A DNA stretch of 57,060 nt from the NCBI RefSeq assembly GCF_000720135.1, contig NZ_JOIU01000039.1, positions 1-57,060 on the forward strand, written 5' to 3'. The DNA comes from Streptomyces sp. NRRL S-1022. Its GTDB lineage: Bacteria; Actinomycetota; Actinomycetes; Streptomycetales; Streptomycetaceae. Positions 1 through 8,105 of this stretch are shown piece after piece. The translations under genes were made by a program, and so were the position numbers. The notes below the pieces were generated by a model that saw only the letters and a list, made by a program, of their open reading frames with translations, ran no database searches and had not been told where the DNA came from. The stretch's first letter is position 1. Every line of letters begins with the position of its first letter.

Positions 1-136
1 GGAGGGCACCGGGGGCGGGGGCGTGGGGGGCGGGGACGGAGGCGGCGCCGACGGCGGGGGAGGAGGGCGCAGTGTGTGCGGGCGTGGGGACCGTAGGATC
101 GATTCCAGCCACTTTCGGAGGGTGCGGGGCGTTCAT
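1..136 (-). CDS. N-terminus of an unidentified protein running off the left edge
   Basis: A minus-strand frame opens with ATG at 136 and stays open to the window edge, giving about 45 residues beginning MNAPHPPKVAGIDPTVPTP and then rich in Pro and Ala. A GAAGG sequence lies about 12 bases upstream of the ATG. The N-terminus faintly recalls Streptomyces GAF/SpoIIE-type phosphatases, but that is memory and not something the sequence proves. The same frame is also open upstream (154-280, from an ATG at 280) and is interrupted only by one TGA at 149-151, so the true start may lie further up or the gene may carry a nonsense change. Confidence 0.4.
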   Translation of the reverse strand, partial: MNAPHPPKVAGIDPTVPTPAHTAPSSPAVGAASVPAPHAPAPGAL

Positions 137-750
137 GGCGTCCGGCCTTCAGACCAGTGCGTATTGCTCAGAAGCATCGCAAACCCCCATGTCATTCTGC
201 GCCGCTAGCAGTGTCTCCACATGTACACGCACTCGTGAGGGGATGTCCAGCATTGTCCTGCTGGGATTCCTGGTGTCCATGAGTTGTGGAAGGGTTTTTC
301 CCGAACCCCTTGCCTTACTGCCAAGTTGGCTAAAAACTGCCTCAGGTAACGGTCCATTGCGGTCGACTGGCCTTGCTCGACGGAGCGTCACAGCGGTCGT
401 GATGGGTACGTACTCGGAGAAGGCCAGGGGTGGTTGGGGACCACCCGGAACCTGGCGACGGACCCGGGCGTCATAGCCACCGACGACCGAGCCCCATCCT
501 CCCGTGGCGGAGGCGGAGAGAAATACGCGCGGCGGCAAAACGCCAGACTTCGCCACCCCCACGCCGCGCCCGTGCTTTTGATTAGACGCACTATGGACGC
601 GGACACGGCCCACGCTCGACCCCTCGGGGATCCCCATGCCGTGCACAGGGGTGTGATGCGCCCATAGGTACGCACAGTAAAGAGATCGACACATGGTGTG
701 ATATTTGCCCACGGTGTTGCCAGCGGTGCAACGGAAAGGAACGAGCGCTC
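137..750. other. Long intergenic region between divergent genes
   Basis: About 610 bases separate the left-edge gene from the prim-pol-like gene. Base composition is less GC-rich than in neighbouring genes and codon third-position bias is weak, as expected for non-coding DNA. The only coding-like stretch is the minus-strand frame 154-280 that continues in phase into the left-edge gene. I see no tRNA, clear hairpin or recognisable operator. Confidence 0.5.
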
Positions 751-1416
751 ATGCGCGAGATCCTCGGAAGGCGACGCAGGCTTCTGTCCAGGCGGAACGG
801 CGGGAAGCCCGAGCTGATCGGCGCGGCCCTGACCTTCGCGACGGAGTGGCAGTGGCCGGTCCTCCCCGGTGTGGCGCCGGACCCGCAAGGGCGGGCCCGC
901 TGCGCCTGCCCCGACCCCGAGTGCACGGTGCCCGGTGCGCACCCCTTCGACCCCGGCCTGCTCGCGGCCACCACCGACGCGCGCATGGTGCGCTGGTGGT
1001 GGACCAACCGGCCGAGCGCGCCCGTCATCCTGGCCACGGGCGGCAGCGCGCCCTGCGCGGTCAGCCTGCCGGCGCTCGCCGCGTCCCGCGCCCTCGCCCT
1101 GCTCGACCGGCGCGGCATGCGACTCGGCCCGGTGATCGCCGCGCCGACCCGCTGGTCGCTGCTCGTGAAGCCCTACTCGATGGAGCAGCTCGGCGAACTG
1201 CTGTACGCCAAGGACTTCGTCCCCGGCTCGCTGCGCTTCCACGGCGAGGGCGGCTATGTCGCGCTGCCCCCGTCCGAGACCGGCCAGGGCGCCGTCCGCT
1301 GGGAGCGGGCACCGCTGCCCGGCTCGGCCGCGCCCTGGGTGCCCGATGTGGAGGCCGTGGTGGACGCCGTGGTCGACGCCCTCACTCGTACGGGTGTGAG
1401 CGCGCCCGAGTTGTAG
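751..1416 (+). CDS. Degenerate bifunctional DNA primase/polymerase (prim-pol) fold protein
   Basis: 221 residues with ATG start and a good ribosome site (GGAAAGGA, 733-740). The stretch CACPDPECTVPGAHPFDP (about 49-66), followed by ATTDARMVRWWW, matches the opening of actinobacterial prim-pol (archaeo-eukaryotic primase) domains, where the usual form is C-x-C..PGKHP..ATTD..I..WW. The catalytic Asp-x-Asp that normally follows is absent: the segment after ILATGG reads SAPCAVSLPALAA. The later GGYVALPPS motif is kept. It is therefore probably a non-catalytic relative acting as a binding or regulatory protein, and that role is inference. It stands alone with no helicase or replication gene beside it. 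Compare the intact relative at 14583-15452. Confidence 0.7.
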   Translation: MREILGRRRRLLSRRNGGKPELIGAALTFATEWQWPVLPGVAPDPQGRARCACPDPECTVPGAHPFDPGLLAATTDARMVRWWWTNRPSAPVILATGGSAPCAVSLPALAASRALALLDRRGMRLGPVIAAPTRWSLLVKPYSMEQLGELLYAKDFVPGSLRFHGEGGYVALPPSETGQGAVRWERAPLPGSAAPWVPDVEAVVDAVVDALTRTGVSAPEL

Positions 1417-1471
1417 GGGGTGTCGGCGCGGGCGGGGCTGCCGGGCCCCGCTCGCTCGTTATCTTCCGCAC

Positions 1472-2032
1472 ATGCTGCGACATTCCGGCGGCCACCGTGC
1501 CCCCCAGCGGGATCCCCGACGGCTGCCTCTGCTCCTCCTCGTGGGCGTCGTGGCGGCCGTGGTCGCCCTGCCGCTGACCATGGCCTCCGCCGGGCAGGCG
1601 GGCGACGCCGGCCGGGCCTCCGCACCGGCTGCCTCCCGCGGTGACGCCGGGCCCCGCCCGGGCACCGCGCACCGCTCCCCCTTCGCGCTCGGCCTGGGGC
1701 TCGCCACCGCCGCCCGCTGCGGCCCCGAACTGACCTCGCCCGACGGCATCGAGGCGCAGACCTGTGTGCTGACGCAGGGCGAGGACACCTGGGCGCGCAC
1801 CTACTACCGCAACGCCACCGGCGAGTCGCTGGACTCCGTGCTGAGCCTGATGGGCCCGGGCGGCCGGAACGTGCAGATGCACTGCGCCACCGGGACCGAC
1901 GACGAGCCCGCCACCTGCGAGACACCGCGCGAGCACAGCCGGGGCGGACCGGACGGCTACACGGCCTTCGCCGAGTTCGCCGAGCCCGGCGCGGACGGGC
2001 CGCTGCTGCTCCGCTCGGGCAGCAACTCCTGA
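1472..2032 (+). CDS. Secreted or membrane-anchored protein of unknown function
   Basis: 186 residues. Basic residues at the N-terminus precede one hydrophobic helix (about 19-38, LLLLVGVVAAVVALPLTMA), which reads as a signal peptide or anchor, then a Gly/Ala/Pro-rich linker and a compact extracellular region with four Cys residues. No enzyme motif is visible. There is no Shine-Dalgarno before the ATG, but a TTATCT box sits about ten bases upstream, so the transcript may be leaderless. It follows the prim-pol-like gene by 55 bases. Not recognised as a named family. Confidence 0.6.
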   Translation: MLRHSGGHRAPQRDPRRLPLLLLVGVVAAVVALPLTMASAGQAGDAGRASAPAASRGDAGPRPGTAHRSPFALGLGLATAARCGPELTSPDGIEAQTCVLTQGEDTWARTYYRNATGESLDSVLSLMGPGGRNVQMHCATGTDDEPATCETPREHSRGGPDGYTAFAEFAEPGADGPLLLRSGSNS

Positions 2033-2087
2033 GGCCGTCGAGGGAGTTGCCGACGGCGGCACCGGTGCCGGACGCGGACATGGAAAG

Positions 2088-2127
2088 GCCCGGTTGCTGG
2101 CGACGGGGGATGCACCAGCAACCGGGC
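2088..2127. terminator. Stem-loop between convergent genes
   Basis: A perfect 13-bp inverted repeat (GCCCGGTTGCTGG, 2088-2100, with its complement at 2115-2127) with a 14-base loop lies 55 bases after the stop of the plus-strand secreted-protein gene. It fits a bidirectional terminator in this convergent gap. There is no U-run. Confidence 0.6.
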
Positions 2128-2245
2128 TACTGGAACGGTAACAAGAGATCGGCGGTTCGCAAATTCCGGGTTGGCTATTCGGACACCGATTTCCCTGACC
2201 GAACCGGGAGTTGTGACAGGAGTCACCTGCCGCACGGCCGGGTGC

Positions 2246-2271
2246 CACGGCTGACCGGCCGGTCAGCCGTG
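2246..2271 (-). terminator. Perfect 26-bp palindrome after the SEC-C gene
   Basis: A completely self-complementary 26-bp sequence with arm CACGGCTGACCGG lies 18 bases beyond the stop of the minus-strand SEC-C gene. Position argues for a terminator. The perfect dyad would also suit a protein-binding site, but no promoter is obvious next to it. Confidence 0.55.
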
Positions 2272-2289
2272 ACGGGCGCGCGCGGGACG

Positions 2290-3252
2290 TCAGCTGAGCG
2301 TGACCTGCCGGTTGGTCAGTCCGCCGCGCGCCCGGCGCTCGTCCGGGGTGAGCGGCTCGCGGACGGCGAGGGCCGCGGCGAGGCGCTCGGCGAACTCGGC
2401 GGCCGGCTTCTCCACGTCCTCGGCAAAGACCCCGCTCGGCAGGTCCCAGACCGGCACGGTGAGGCCGTGAGCACGGAAGGAGCCGACGAGCCGGGTGCCC
2501 TCGCCGAGGCTGGAGCGGCCCGCCGCGTGCAGGCGCGCGAGGGCGTCCAGAAGCTGCTCCTCGGGGTGCGGCATGACCCAGCGCAGGTGGTTCTTCTCCG
2601 GGGTCTCGCACCAGTAGGCCGCGTCCACGCCGGCCAGCTTCACGGTCGGGATGGCAGCGGCGTTGGCCCGCTCCAGGGAGGCGGCCACCTCCGGGGAGGC
2701 GTTCTCCGCGTCCGGCACCCAGAACTCGAAGCCGCTGTGCACGACGGGCTCGAAGACGCCCTCCGGGTCGAGCAGGTCCTGCAGCCGCGGACCGTCGGCG
2801 GGGGCGCGGCGGCCCTGCACCGGGGTGCCGGGCTCGGCCTCCAGGGCGCGCAGCAGGGTGTCGGCCAGGTCGCGGCTGATGTCGCCGGACGCCGTGTCGT
2901 TCTGCAGGCCGATCAGGACCGAGCCGTCGTCGCGGCGCAGCGCGGGCCAGGCCATCGGCAGCACCGTGGCCAGGGTGACCGACGGGACGCCCTCGGGCAG
3001 GCCCTCCCGCAGGGTCAGCCCGGCCGTCGCCGCCGGGACCAGCTCGCGCAGTGCCACCCAGTCGCACTCGCCGGGCAGCCCCTCGAACGGGCGTTGCACC
3101 AGCTCGGTCGCGGCGTGCGCGGCGGTTCGGCCGTGGCAGGCCTTGTAGCGCCGGCCGCTGCCGCACGGACAGGGTTCGCGGGCGCCGACAACCGGGATCT
3201 CCCCGTCGATCGGCTGCGGCTTGGCCTTCGTCTGGGGTCGCTTCTTGGCCAT
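2290..3252 (-). CDS. SEC-C motif protein (DUF5926-like)
   Basis: 320 residues from ATG at 3252, preceded by GGGAG at suitable distance. The N-terminus is basic ([13 protein letters not shown]), followed by a SEC-C zinc motif, [15 protein letters not shown] (about 29-43), like the C-terminal metal-binding tail of SecA and other translation- or secretion-linked proteins. The remaining 270 residues form a conserved actinobacterial domain that I recognise only as DUF5926-like, with no catalytic signature. It is probably a cytosolic zinc protein. Nucleic-acid or ribosome binding is a guess from the basic tail. It is monocistronic, converging on the secreted-protein gene. Confidence 0.75.
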   Translation of the reverse strand: MAKKRPQTKAKPQPIDGEIPVVGAREPCPCGSGRRYKACHGRTAAHAATELVQRPFEGLPGECDWVALRELVPAATAGLTLREGLPEGVPSVTLATVLPMAWPALRRDDGSVLIGLQNDTASGDISRDLADTLLRALEAEPGTPVQGRRAPADGPRLQDLLDPEGVFEPVVHSGFEFWVPDAENASPEVAASLERANAAAIPTVKLAGVDAAYWCETPEKNHLRWVMPHPEEQLLDALARLHAAGRSSLGEGTRLVGSFRAHGLTVPVWDLPSGVFAEDVEKPAAEFAERLAAALAVREPLTPDERRARGGLTNRQVTLS

Positions 3253-3445
3253 GGTGGGTGTCTCCCGGTTACGGCTCTTCTCGTACGTCGGGAGCCTAGC
3301 CGTTCGGACCACGACCGACGGGAACCTGTGGACAACGCACGCGCGCTCGACGCCGGTGGTGTGAAGCCGGGGGCGTGTTACGGGCGGTGGCGGGCCGTCA
3401 GCTCGTGCCGCCTTCTGCCCGTGTCGCCGTCAGTCCGTGTCGCCG

Positions 3446-4006
3446 TCAGTCCATGTCCTCGAACGCGTCCGCGAAGTCCAGGCCGGGCAGGTCCGGGAGG
3501 CTCGGCAGCGGCGCGTGCGTGACGCGCGTAGCGAAAGCGTCGCGGTGGCAGCGGGCGTCGGGATCATGGACGTCGTCGTGGACCACCACCCAGACCGTCA
3601 CCTCGCCCTGGGCGTCGTCGCGGACGCCCCAGTCGTCGGCGAGGGCCGTGATGATGTTCAGTCCCCGGCCGCCGTGCGCGGTCACCGACGGAGTGGCCGG
3701 CGCCGGGCGGGTCGGGCCGCCGCCGTCCGTGACCTCCACGATGAGCCGCCCGCGCGGGTCGACGCGCCATGCGGCGAGGACGTCCCCGTCCCCGGCCGGC
3801 GCGTCCCCCAAGGGGCGCCCGTGCTTGCAGGCGTTGCTCAAAAGTTCGGAAAGGATCAGTACGGCGTCGTCGATGACCGATTCCGATACGCCACCGCTGC
3901 GCAGCTGCGCCCGCATCCGGTGCCGTGCCTCGCCCACGCCCGCAGGGCCATGGGGTACGGCCATGCTCGACGACGTGGGCACCTCCTGTGCCACCACCAA
4001 CGCCAC
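3446..4006 (-). CDS. HATPase-type anti-sigma / serine kinase (RsbW-like)
   Basis: 186 residues with a GTG start at 4006, chosen because AAGGAGGT (4015-4022) lies immediately upstream. A longer frame from ATG 4093 lacks any ribosome site. The fold is the GHKL ATPase of anti-sigma factors: N-box ELLSNACKHG, G1 box VEVTDGGG and G2 box GGRGL. Such proteins bind and inhibit a sigma factor or phosphorylate an STAS antagonist. No partner gene adjoins it, which is common for the many orphan copies in streptomycetes. The last 35 residues are acidic and hydrophobic, ending DLPGLDFADAFEDMD. Confidence 0.8.
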   Translation of the reverse strand: MALVVAQEVPTSSSMAVPHGPAGVGEARHRMRAQLRSGGVSESVIDDAVLILSELLSNACKHGRPLGDAPAGDGDVLAAWRVDPRGRLIVEVTDGGGPTRPAPATPSVTAHGGRGLNIITALADDWGVRDDAQGEVTVWVVVHDDVHDPDARCHRDAFATRVTHAPLPSLPDLPGLDFADAFEDMD

Positions 4007-4205
4007 CCCCGAGACCTCCTTCGCCCCACGCCACGGAGTGGATGCCCTCTTGGCCTGTACCGGAAACCGGCCAGTCCCCTTCCGCTGACGCATTCGACAG
4101 GAAGGTGAACGCAGCGAACGCGCCGGTGCACTCCCTGTGACGAACCCGTCCGGAAGCGGCCGGTACGGTGCGGTTCGCGGGGGCGCCGGCGGCCGTCCGG
4201 ACGGC

Positions 4206-5033
4206 TCAGCGGCCCAGCTGCCGCAGCACTGCGCGCGGGCGGTTGGTGATGATGGCGTCGACGCCCAGCCCGACGCACAGATCGACGTCCTCGGGCTCGT
4301 TCACGGTCCACACGTGGACCTGGTGCCCCGCCCGCTTCAGCCGCTCGATGTAGGCGGGGTGGTTGCGCACGATGCGGATCGAGGGGCCCGCCACCTGCAC
4401 ACCCGCCGGCAGCCGTCCGTCGCGCAGCCGCGGCGAGACGAACTGCATCAGGTAGACCGTCGGCAGCGTCGGCGCCACGGCCCGCACGCGGTGCAGCGAG
4501 CGCGCCGAGAAGCTCATGATCCGGACCGGCGACTCGGCGGCGGAGTCCGGCGCGTCCAGGCCGAACCGCTCCAGCAGCGCGATCAGCCGCTCCTCGACCT
4601 GGCCCGCCCAGCGCGTGGGGTGCTTGGTCTCGATGGCCAGCTCCACCCGCCGCCCGGCGTCCGCGACCAGCTCCAGCAGCCGCTCCAGGGTGAGGACGGA
4701 GGTCTCCTCGCGGTCCTCCGGCCGGTGTTCCCAGTCGGGCTCCTCGTCCCGCCCGCGCCAGGCCTCGCGCGTCTTCCAGGAGCCGAAGTCCAGGGCGGCC
4801 AGATCGGCCAGCTCCAGCGCGGAGACCGCCCCGCGGCCGTTGGAGGTACGGTTCACCCGCCGGTCGTGGACACAGACCAGATGTCCGTCCGCGGTCAGCC
4901 GTACATCGCACTCCAGGGCGTCCGCGCCGTCCTCGATCGCCTTCCGGTAGGCGGCGAGGGTGTGCTCGGGGGCGTCCTCGGAGGCGCCGCGGTGGGCGAC
5001 CACCCGGATGGTGTGCTGTCGTGCGTGGGTCAC
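4206..5033 (-). CDS. Glycerophosphodiester phosphodiesterase
   Basis: 275 residues, TIM-barrel GDPD family (GlpQ/UgpQ type), hydrolysing glycerophosphodiesters to glycerol-3-phosphate and an alcohol. Visible motifs are VVAHRGASEDAPEHT at the N-terminus (catalytic HRG; the usual ENT reads EHT), ECDVRLTADGHLVCVHD (metal-binding Glu and Asp plus catalytic His), ETKHPTRW, and HVWTVNEPEDV followed by GVDAIITNRP near the end. The GTG at 5033 was chosen because the homologous region begins just after it. No signal peptide is seen, so it is probably cytoplasmic. It lies divergent to the HtrA-like gene. Confidence 0.9.
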   Translation of the reverse strand: MTHARQHTIRVVAHRGASEDAPEHTLAAYRKAIEDGADALECDVRLTADGHLVCVHDRRVNRTSNGRGAVSALELADLAALDFGSWKTREAWRGRDEEPDWEHRPEDREETSVLTLERLLELVADAGRRVELAIETKHPTRWAGQVEERLIALLERFGLDAPDSAAESPVRIMSFSARSLHRVRAVAPTLPTVYLMQFVSPRLRDGRLPAGVQVAGPSIRIVRNHPAYIERLKRAGHQVHVWTVNEPEDVDLCVGLGVDAIITNRPRAVLRQLGR

Positions 5034-5123
5034 CGCGTCATGGTGCCACCGTCGGCGGGTAGACGTGGCGGGGTGGGCGCAGGAGCGCGTGGAACGCGCG
5101 CGGGCAGCTCCTTCACGGCACAC

Positions 5124-5157
5124 CGCGCAAGGCGCCCGTTTATAAAACCTTTGCGCG
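5124..5157. promoter_or_regulatory. Inverted repeat in the htrA-like / GDPD divergent promoter region
   Basis: Within the 270-base divergent gap, CGCGCAA (5124-5130) is mirrored by TTGCGCG (5151-5157) around an A/T-rich core containing TTTATAAAAC. The core stands out in this GC-rich context and suits a promoter/operator. HtrA genes in Streptomyces are often controlled by an envelope-stress two-component system. That this is such a site is inference. Confidence 0.4.
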
Positions 5158-5303
5158 AAAGATCCCAGATAAACCGATATAAAGAGGACCGGCGGACCCA
5201 CAGCCACGGCTTATGGTGCTCTGACGGCCCGTGGGAAAAGCTGACTGCAGAGCAGCGCGACCAGCGTGACCGAGACAACAGGCGTGGACCGAGGAGAAGA
5301 CCT

Positions 5304-6689
5304 GTGAGCACCGAGAACGAGGGCAACGCGGTACCCCCGGCGCCGTCCGCACCTCCCGTGCCGATGGCCTCTCCCACCGCTTCCCCGCAGGGGCACGCCC
5401 CCGAGGGGAACGCGCCGACGGCCCCCCTGCCTCCCGTACCGCAGGAGACCCCCGCGGCCCCCGGCGGCTCCTGGCCCCCGCCGCAGGCCACCCCGGCCTA
5501 CGGCGACGGCGGCGCGGGCGGCCCGGGCGCCGGCTGGGGCGCCTCCTACCAGCAGCCCGCCCCCAAGCCGCGCAGCGGACGCGGCGGCCTGGTGGCGGCG
5601 GTCCTGGTGGCGGCGCTGGTCGCGGGCGGCCTGGGCGGCGGCCTCGGCTACACCCTGGCCAAGGACCGGGACGACCGCGGCTCCACCACCGTCTCCTCCG
5701 ACAGCAGCGCCACCCAGGTCAAGCGCGCGCCGGGGACGATCGCGGGCGTGGCCGCCAGGGCGCTGCCCAGCACGGTCACCATCGAGGCGGAGAGCAACAA
5801 CGGCGAGGGCGGCACGGGCACCGGCTTCGTCTTCGACACCCAGGGCCACATCGTCACCAACAACCACGTGGTGGCGGAGGCCGTGGACGGCGGCAAGCTG
5901 ACGGCCACCTTCCCGAACGGCAGGAAGTACGACGCCGAGATCGTCGGGCACGCGCAGGGCTACGACGTGGCGGTCGTCAAGCTCAAGAACGCCCCCTCCG
6001 ACCTCAAGCCGCTCGCTCTCGGCGACTCCGACAAGGTGGCCGTCGGTGACGAGACGATCGCCATCGGCGCCCCCTTCGGCCTGTCCAACACGGTGACCAC
6101 CGGCATCATCAGCGCCAAGAACCGCCCGGTGGCCTCCAGCGACGGCAGCTCCTCAAGCAAGGCGTCGTACATGAGCGCGCTGCAGACGGACGCGTCGATC
6201 AACCCGGGCAACTCCGGTGGCCCGCTGCTGGACGCCTCCGGCGCGGTCATCGGCATCAACTCCGCGATCCAGTCCACCGGCAGCGGCGGCTTCGGCTCCG
6301 GCCAGTCCGGCTCGATCGGCCTGGGCTTCGCCATCCCGATCAACCAGGCCAAGTACGTCGCCCAGCAGCTGATCAAGACCGGCAAGCCGGTGTACGCCAA
6401 GATCGGCGCCTCCGTCTCCCTGGAGGACTCCGGCGACGGCGCCCAGATCACCGACCAGGGCACGGGCGGCTCCGCCGCGGTCGAGTCGGGCGGCCCGGCG
6501 GACAAGGCCGGCCTCAAGCCCGGTGACGTCATCACCAAGCTCGACGACCACGTGATCGACAGCGGCCCGACCCTGATCGGCGAGATCTGGACCCACGAGC
6601 CGGGCGACAAGGTCACGATCACCTACAAGCGGGGCGGCCAGGAGCACACGGCGCAACTGACGCTGGCCGCACGCGAGGGCGACAGCTGA
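5304..6689 (+). CDS. Membrane-anchored HtrA/DegP-like serine protease with PDZ domain
   Basis: 461 residues from GTG 5304 with GAGGAGA just upstream. A Pro/Gly-rich cytoplasmic N-terminus (1-90) leads into one transmembrane helix (about 95-119). The trypsin-like S1C protease domain follows, with catalytic triad His188 (VTNNHVV), Asp221 (GYDVAVVKLK) and Ser304 (INPGNSGGPLLD). A C-terminal PDZ domain (about 365-455) contains GLKPGDVITKLDD. The topology places the protease outside the membrane, where the family degrades or chaperones misfolded envelope proteins under stress. All catalytic residues are intact. Confidence 0.95.
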   Translation: MSTENEGNAVPPAPSAPPVPMASPTASPQGHAPEGNAPTAPLPPVPQETPAAPGGSWPPPQATPAYGDGGAGGPGAGWGASYQQPAPKPRSGRGGLVAAVLVAALVAGGLGGGLGYTLAKDRDDRGSTTVSSDSSATQVKRAPGTIAGVAARALPSTVTIEAESNNGEGGTGTGFVFDTQGHIVTNNHVVAEAVDGGKLTATFPNGRKYDAEIVGHAQGYDVAVVKLKNAPSDLKPLALGDSDKVAVGDETIAIGAPFGLSNTVTTGIISAKNRPVASSDGSSSSKASYMSALQTDASINPGNSGGPLLDASGAVIGINSAIQSTGSGGFGSGQSGSIGLGFAIPINQAKYVAQQLIKTGKPVYAKIGASVSLEDSGDGAQITDQGTGGSAAVESGGPADKAGLKPGDVITKLDDHVIDSGPTLIGEIWTHEPGDKVTITYKRGGQEHTAQLTLAAREGDS

Positions 6690-6773
6690 CCACCCCCGTA
6701 CGGCTACCACCGCCCCGCGATCCGGCGGCGGGCCGGTAATCTGTACCCGCGCCGTCGATCTCGGGCGGCGCGG

Positions 6774-6860
6774 GGAGGTGTGCCCGAGCGGCCTAAGGGA
6801 ACGGTCTTGAAAACCGTCGTGGCAGCGATGTCACCGTGGGTTCAAATCCCACCGCCTCCG
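6774..6860 (+). tRNA. tRNA-Ser (anticodon TGA)
   Basis: An 87-base cloverleaf with acceptor GGAGGTG pairing CGCCTCC through one G-T wobble, anticodon loop CTTGAAA giving TGA, the long variable arm typical of class II serine tRNAs, and T-loop GGTTCAAATCC. CCA is not encoded. Confidence 0.95.
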
Positions 6861-6884
6861 CGCAGGTCATGGATGTGCACGCCG

Positions 6885-6917
6885 GAAGGGGCGCCCCTCG
6901 CCGAGGGGCGCCCCTTC
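6885..6917 (+). terminator. Terminator after tRNA-Ser
   Basis: A perfect 14-bp stem (GAAGGGGCGCCCCT, 6885-6898, with its complement 6904-6917) closes a five-base loop 24 bases beyond the tRNA. It also lies beyond the stop of the convergent catalase-like gene and may serve both strands. Confidence 0.8.
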
Positions 6918-6969
6918 TGCGTGGGGCGACGGACCGGCTCCGCCGGGCCCGGCCGCCGCGTGGGACGTG

Positions 6970-8100
6970 TCACGGGGCCGGGCCGAGCACCCGGTCGGCG
7001 CTGCGCGGTTCGGTGCGTGTCTGGTGGTTGAGCCGGTGGCGGGCGATGGAGGAGCGGCGGTAGACCTCCTTGCGGGCCCGCATGATGTTGCCGAGGGGCG
7101 CGTGCTCGGCGGTGACCCGCCAGGGTGTGAAGGACAGCGAGTCCATCTTCGCCAGGTTCTCCGGGCCGGAGATGTCCTGGCGCGGGAGTCGCAGCCTGGC
7201 CACGGTGACGGACGGCGACAGCGACTCGGGCCACTCCACGGTGGTGTCCTCCACCGGCATGCGTGCCAGGTCGGTGCAGAGCTGGACCTGGATGTCGAAG
7301 GCGTAGGGCCGCTCCTGCAACTCGGCCTGGAGGGCGGGCCGGAACACCTCCTGCGCGGAGGAGGGGTCGATGGTGCGCCGGACCACCGCGGCGGCACTTT
7401 CCGGGTCGGGAGTGATGCGCACCTTGGCGATGTGGTCGCCGTGCCTGACCGCGCCCATCGTCCAGTAGCTCGACAGCAGCAGGTTGGCCGGCGGGGTCTT
7501 CGACAGGCGGAGGAAGGCCAGGAACTCGTCCCATGCCCAGTCGTCCTGGTCCAGGGTTCCCTTGCCGGTCAGGAACTCGGTGAAGAAGCGGTGGGCGCCG
7601 GGGCGGCCCTGGGAGAAGTAGTCCGGTGCGTTCAGGAACAGGTCCTGGATGAAGAGGTAGTGCTCGACCGTGTTGCAGAAGAAGACCGGTCCGTTGATGT
7701 TGGCGTAGTCGAAGGTGCCCGTGTCCGGTTCGTCCTCCAGCAGGGTCGGGCCGGGGATGCCGAACATCTTCAGCGCCAGGCCGGTGGCGGCGCCCAGCCG
7801 CGCGTCGGCTCCGGCGTGCGGCGAGCCGTTGGAGAAGCGGATGAGCGCATCGTGGGTCCCCGGTGTCGCGTAGATGCCCTGGGCGTACTCGGGCGGCAGC
7901 CCGTCCAGGATCTCCACTTCACCGCGGACCAGTCCGTATCCCTTGGCGTGGGCGTCGCGCAGGGCCTCCCCGGTGCCACCGGCCCGGACGGATTCGGCGA
8001 TGTACTGCTCGGTCTTCTCGATCACCGTCCGCACGTGCCGGTCGAAGTCCGGGTCCGGTGCCTCGACGTCGGGCGTGTAGGGGACGAACTGTGCTGCCAT
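6970..8100 (-). CDS. Catalase-like heme protein
   Basis: 376 residues from ATG 8100 with GGAGGA upstream, five bases after the DyP gene stop, so the two are translated from one message. The fold is the small catalase/SrpA-like branch: DAHAKGYGLVRGE carries the distal-His region of catalases, RFSNGSPHAGADARLGAATG matches the RFS..G..G.AD region, and PLGNIMRARKEVYRRSS resembles the catalase PLG.NR.R..VY segment. At about 375 residues it lacks the C-terminal domains of full-length catalases. It likely binds heme and acts on peroxides or hydroperoxides. True catalase activity cannot be judged from sequence. Confidence 0.8.
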   Translation of the reverse strand: MAAQFVPYTPDVEAPDPDFDRHVRTVIEKTEQYIAESVRAGGTGEALRDAHAKGYGLVRGEVEILDGLPPEYAQGIYATPGTHDALIRFSNGSPHAGADARLGAATGLALKMFGIPGPTLLEDEPDTGTFDYANINGPVFFCNTVEHYLFIQDLFLNAPDYFSQGRPGAHRFFTEFLTGKGTLDQDDWAWDEFLAFLRLSKTPPANLLLSSYWTMGAVRHGDHIAKVRITPDPESAAAVVRRTIDPSSAQEVFRPALQAELQERPYAFDIQVQLCTDLARMPVEDTTVEWPESLSPSVTVARLRLPRQDISGPENLAKMDSLSFTPWRVTAEHAPLGNIMRARKEVYRRSSIARHRLNHQTRTEPRSADRVLGPAP

Positions 8101-8105
8101 GACTC

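Noticed and set aside
2088..2271. A riboswitch or small RNA in the convergent gap
   Set aside because: Both dyads sit where terminators of the converging genes are expected and no known riboswitch core is recognisable.
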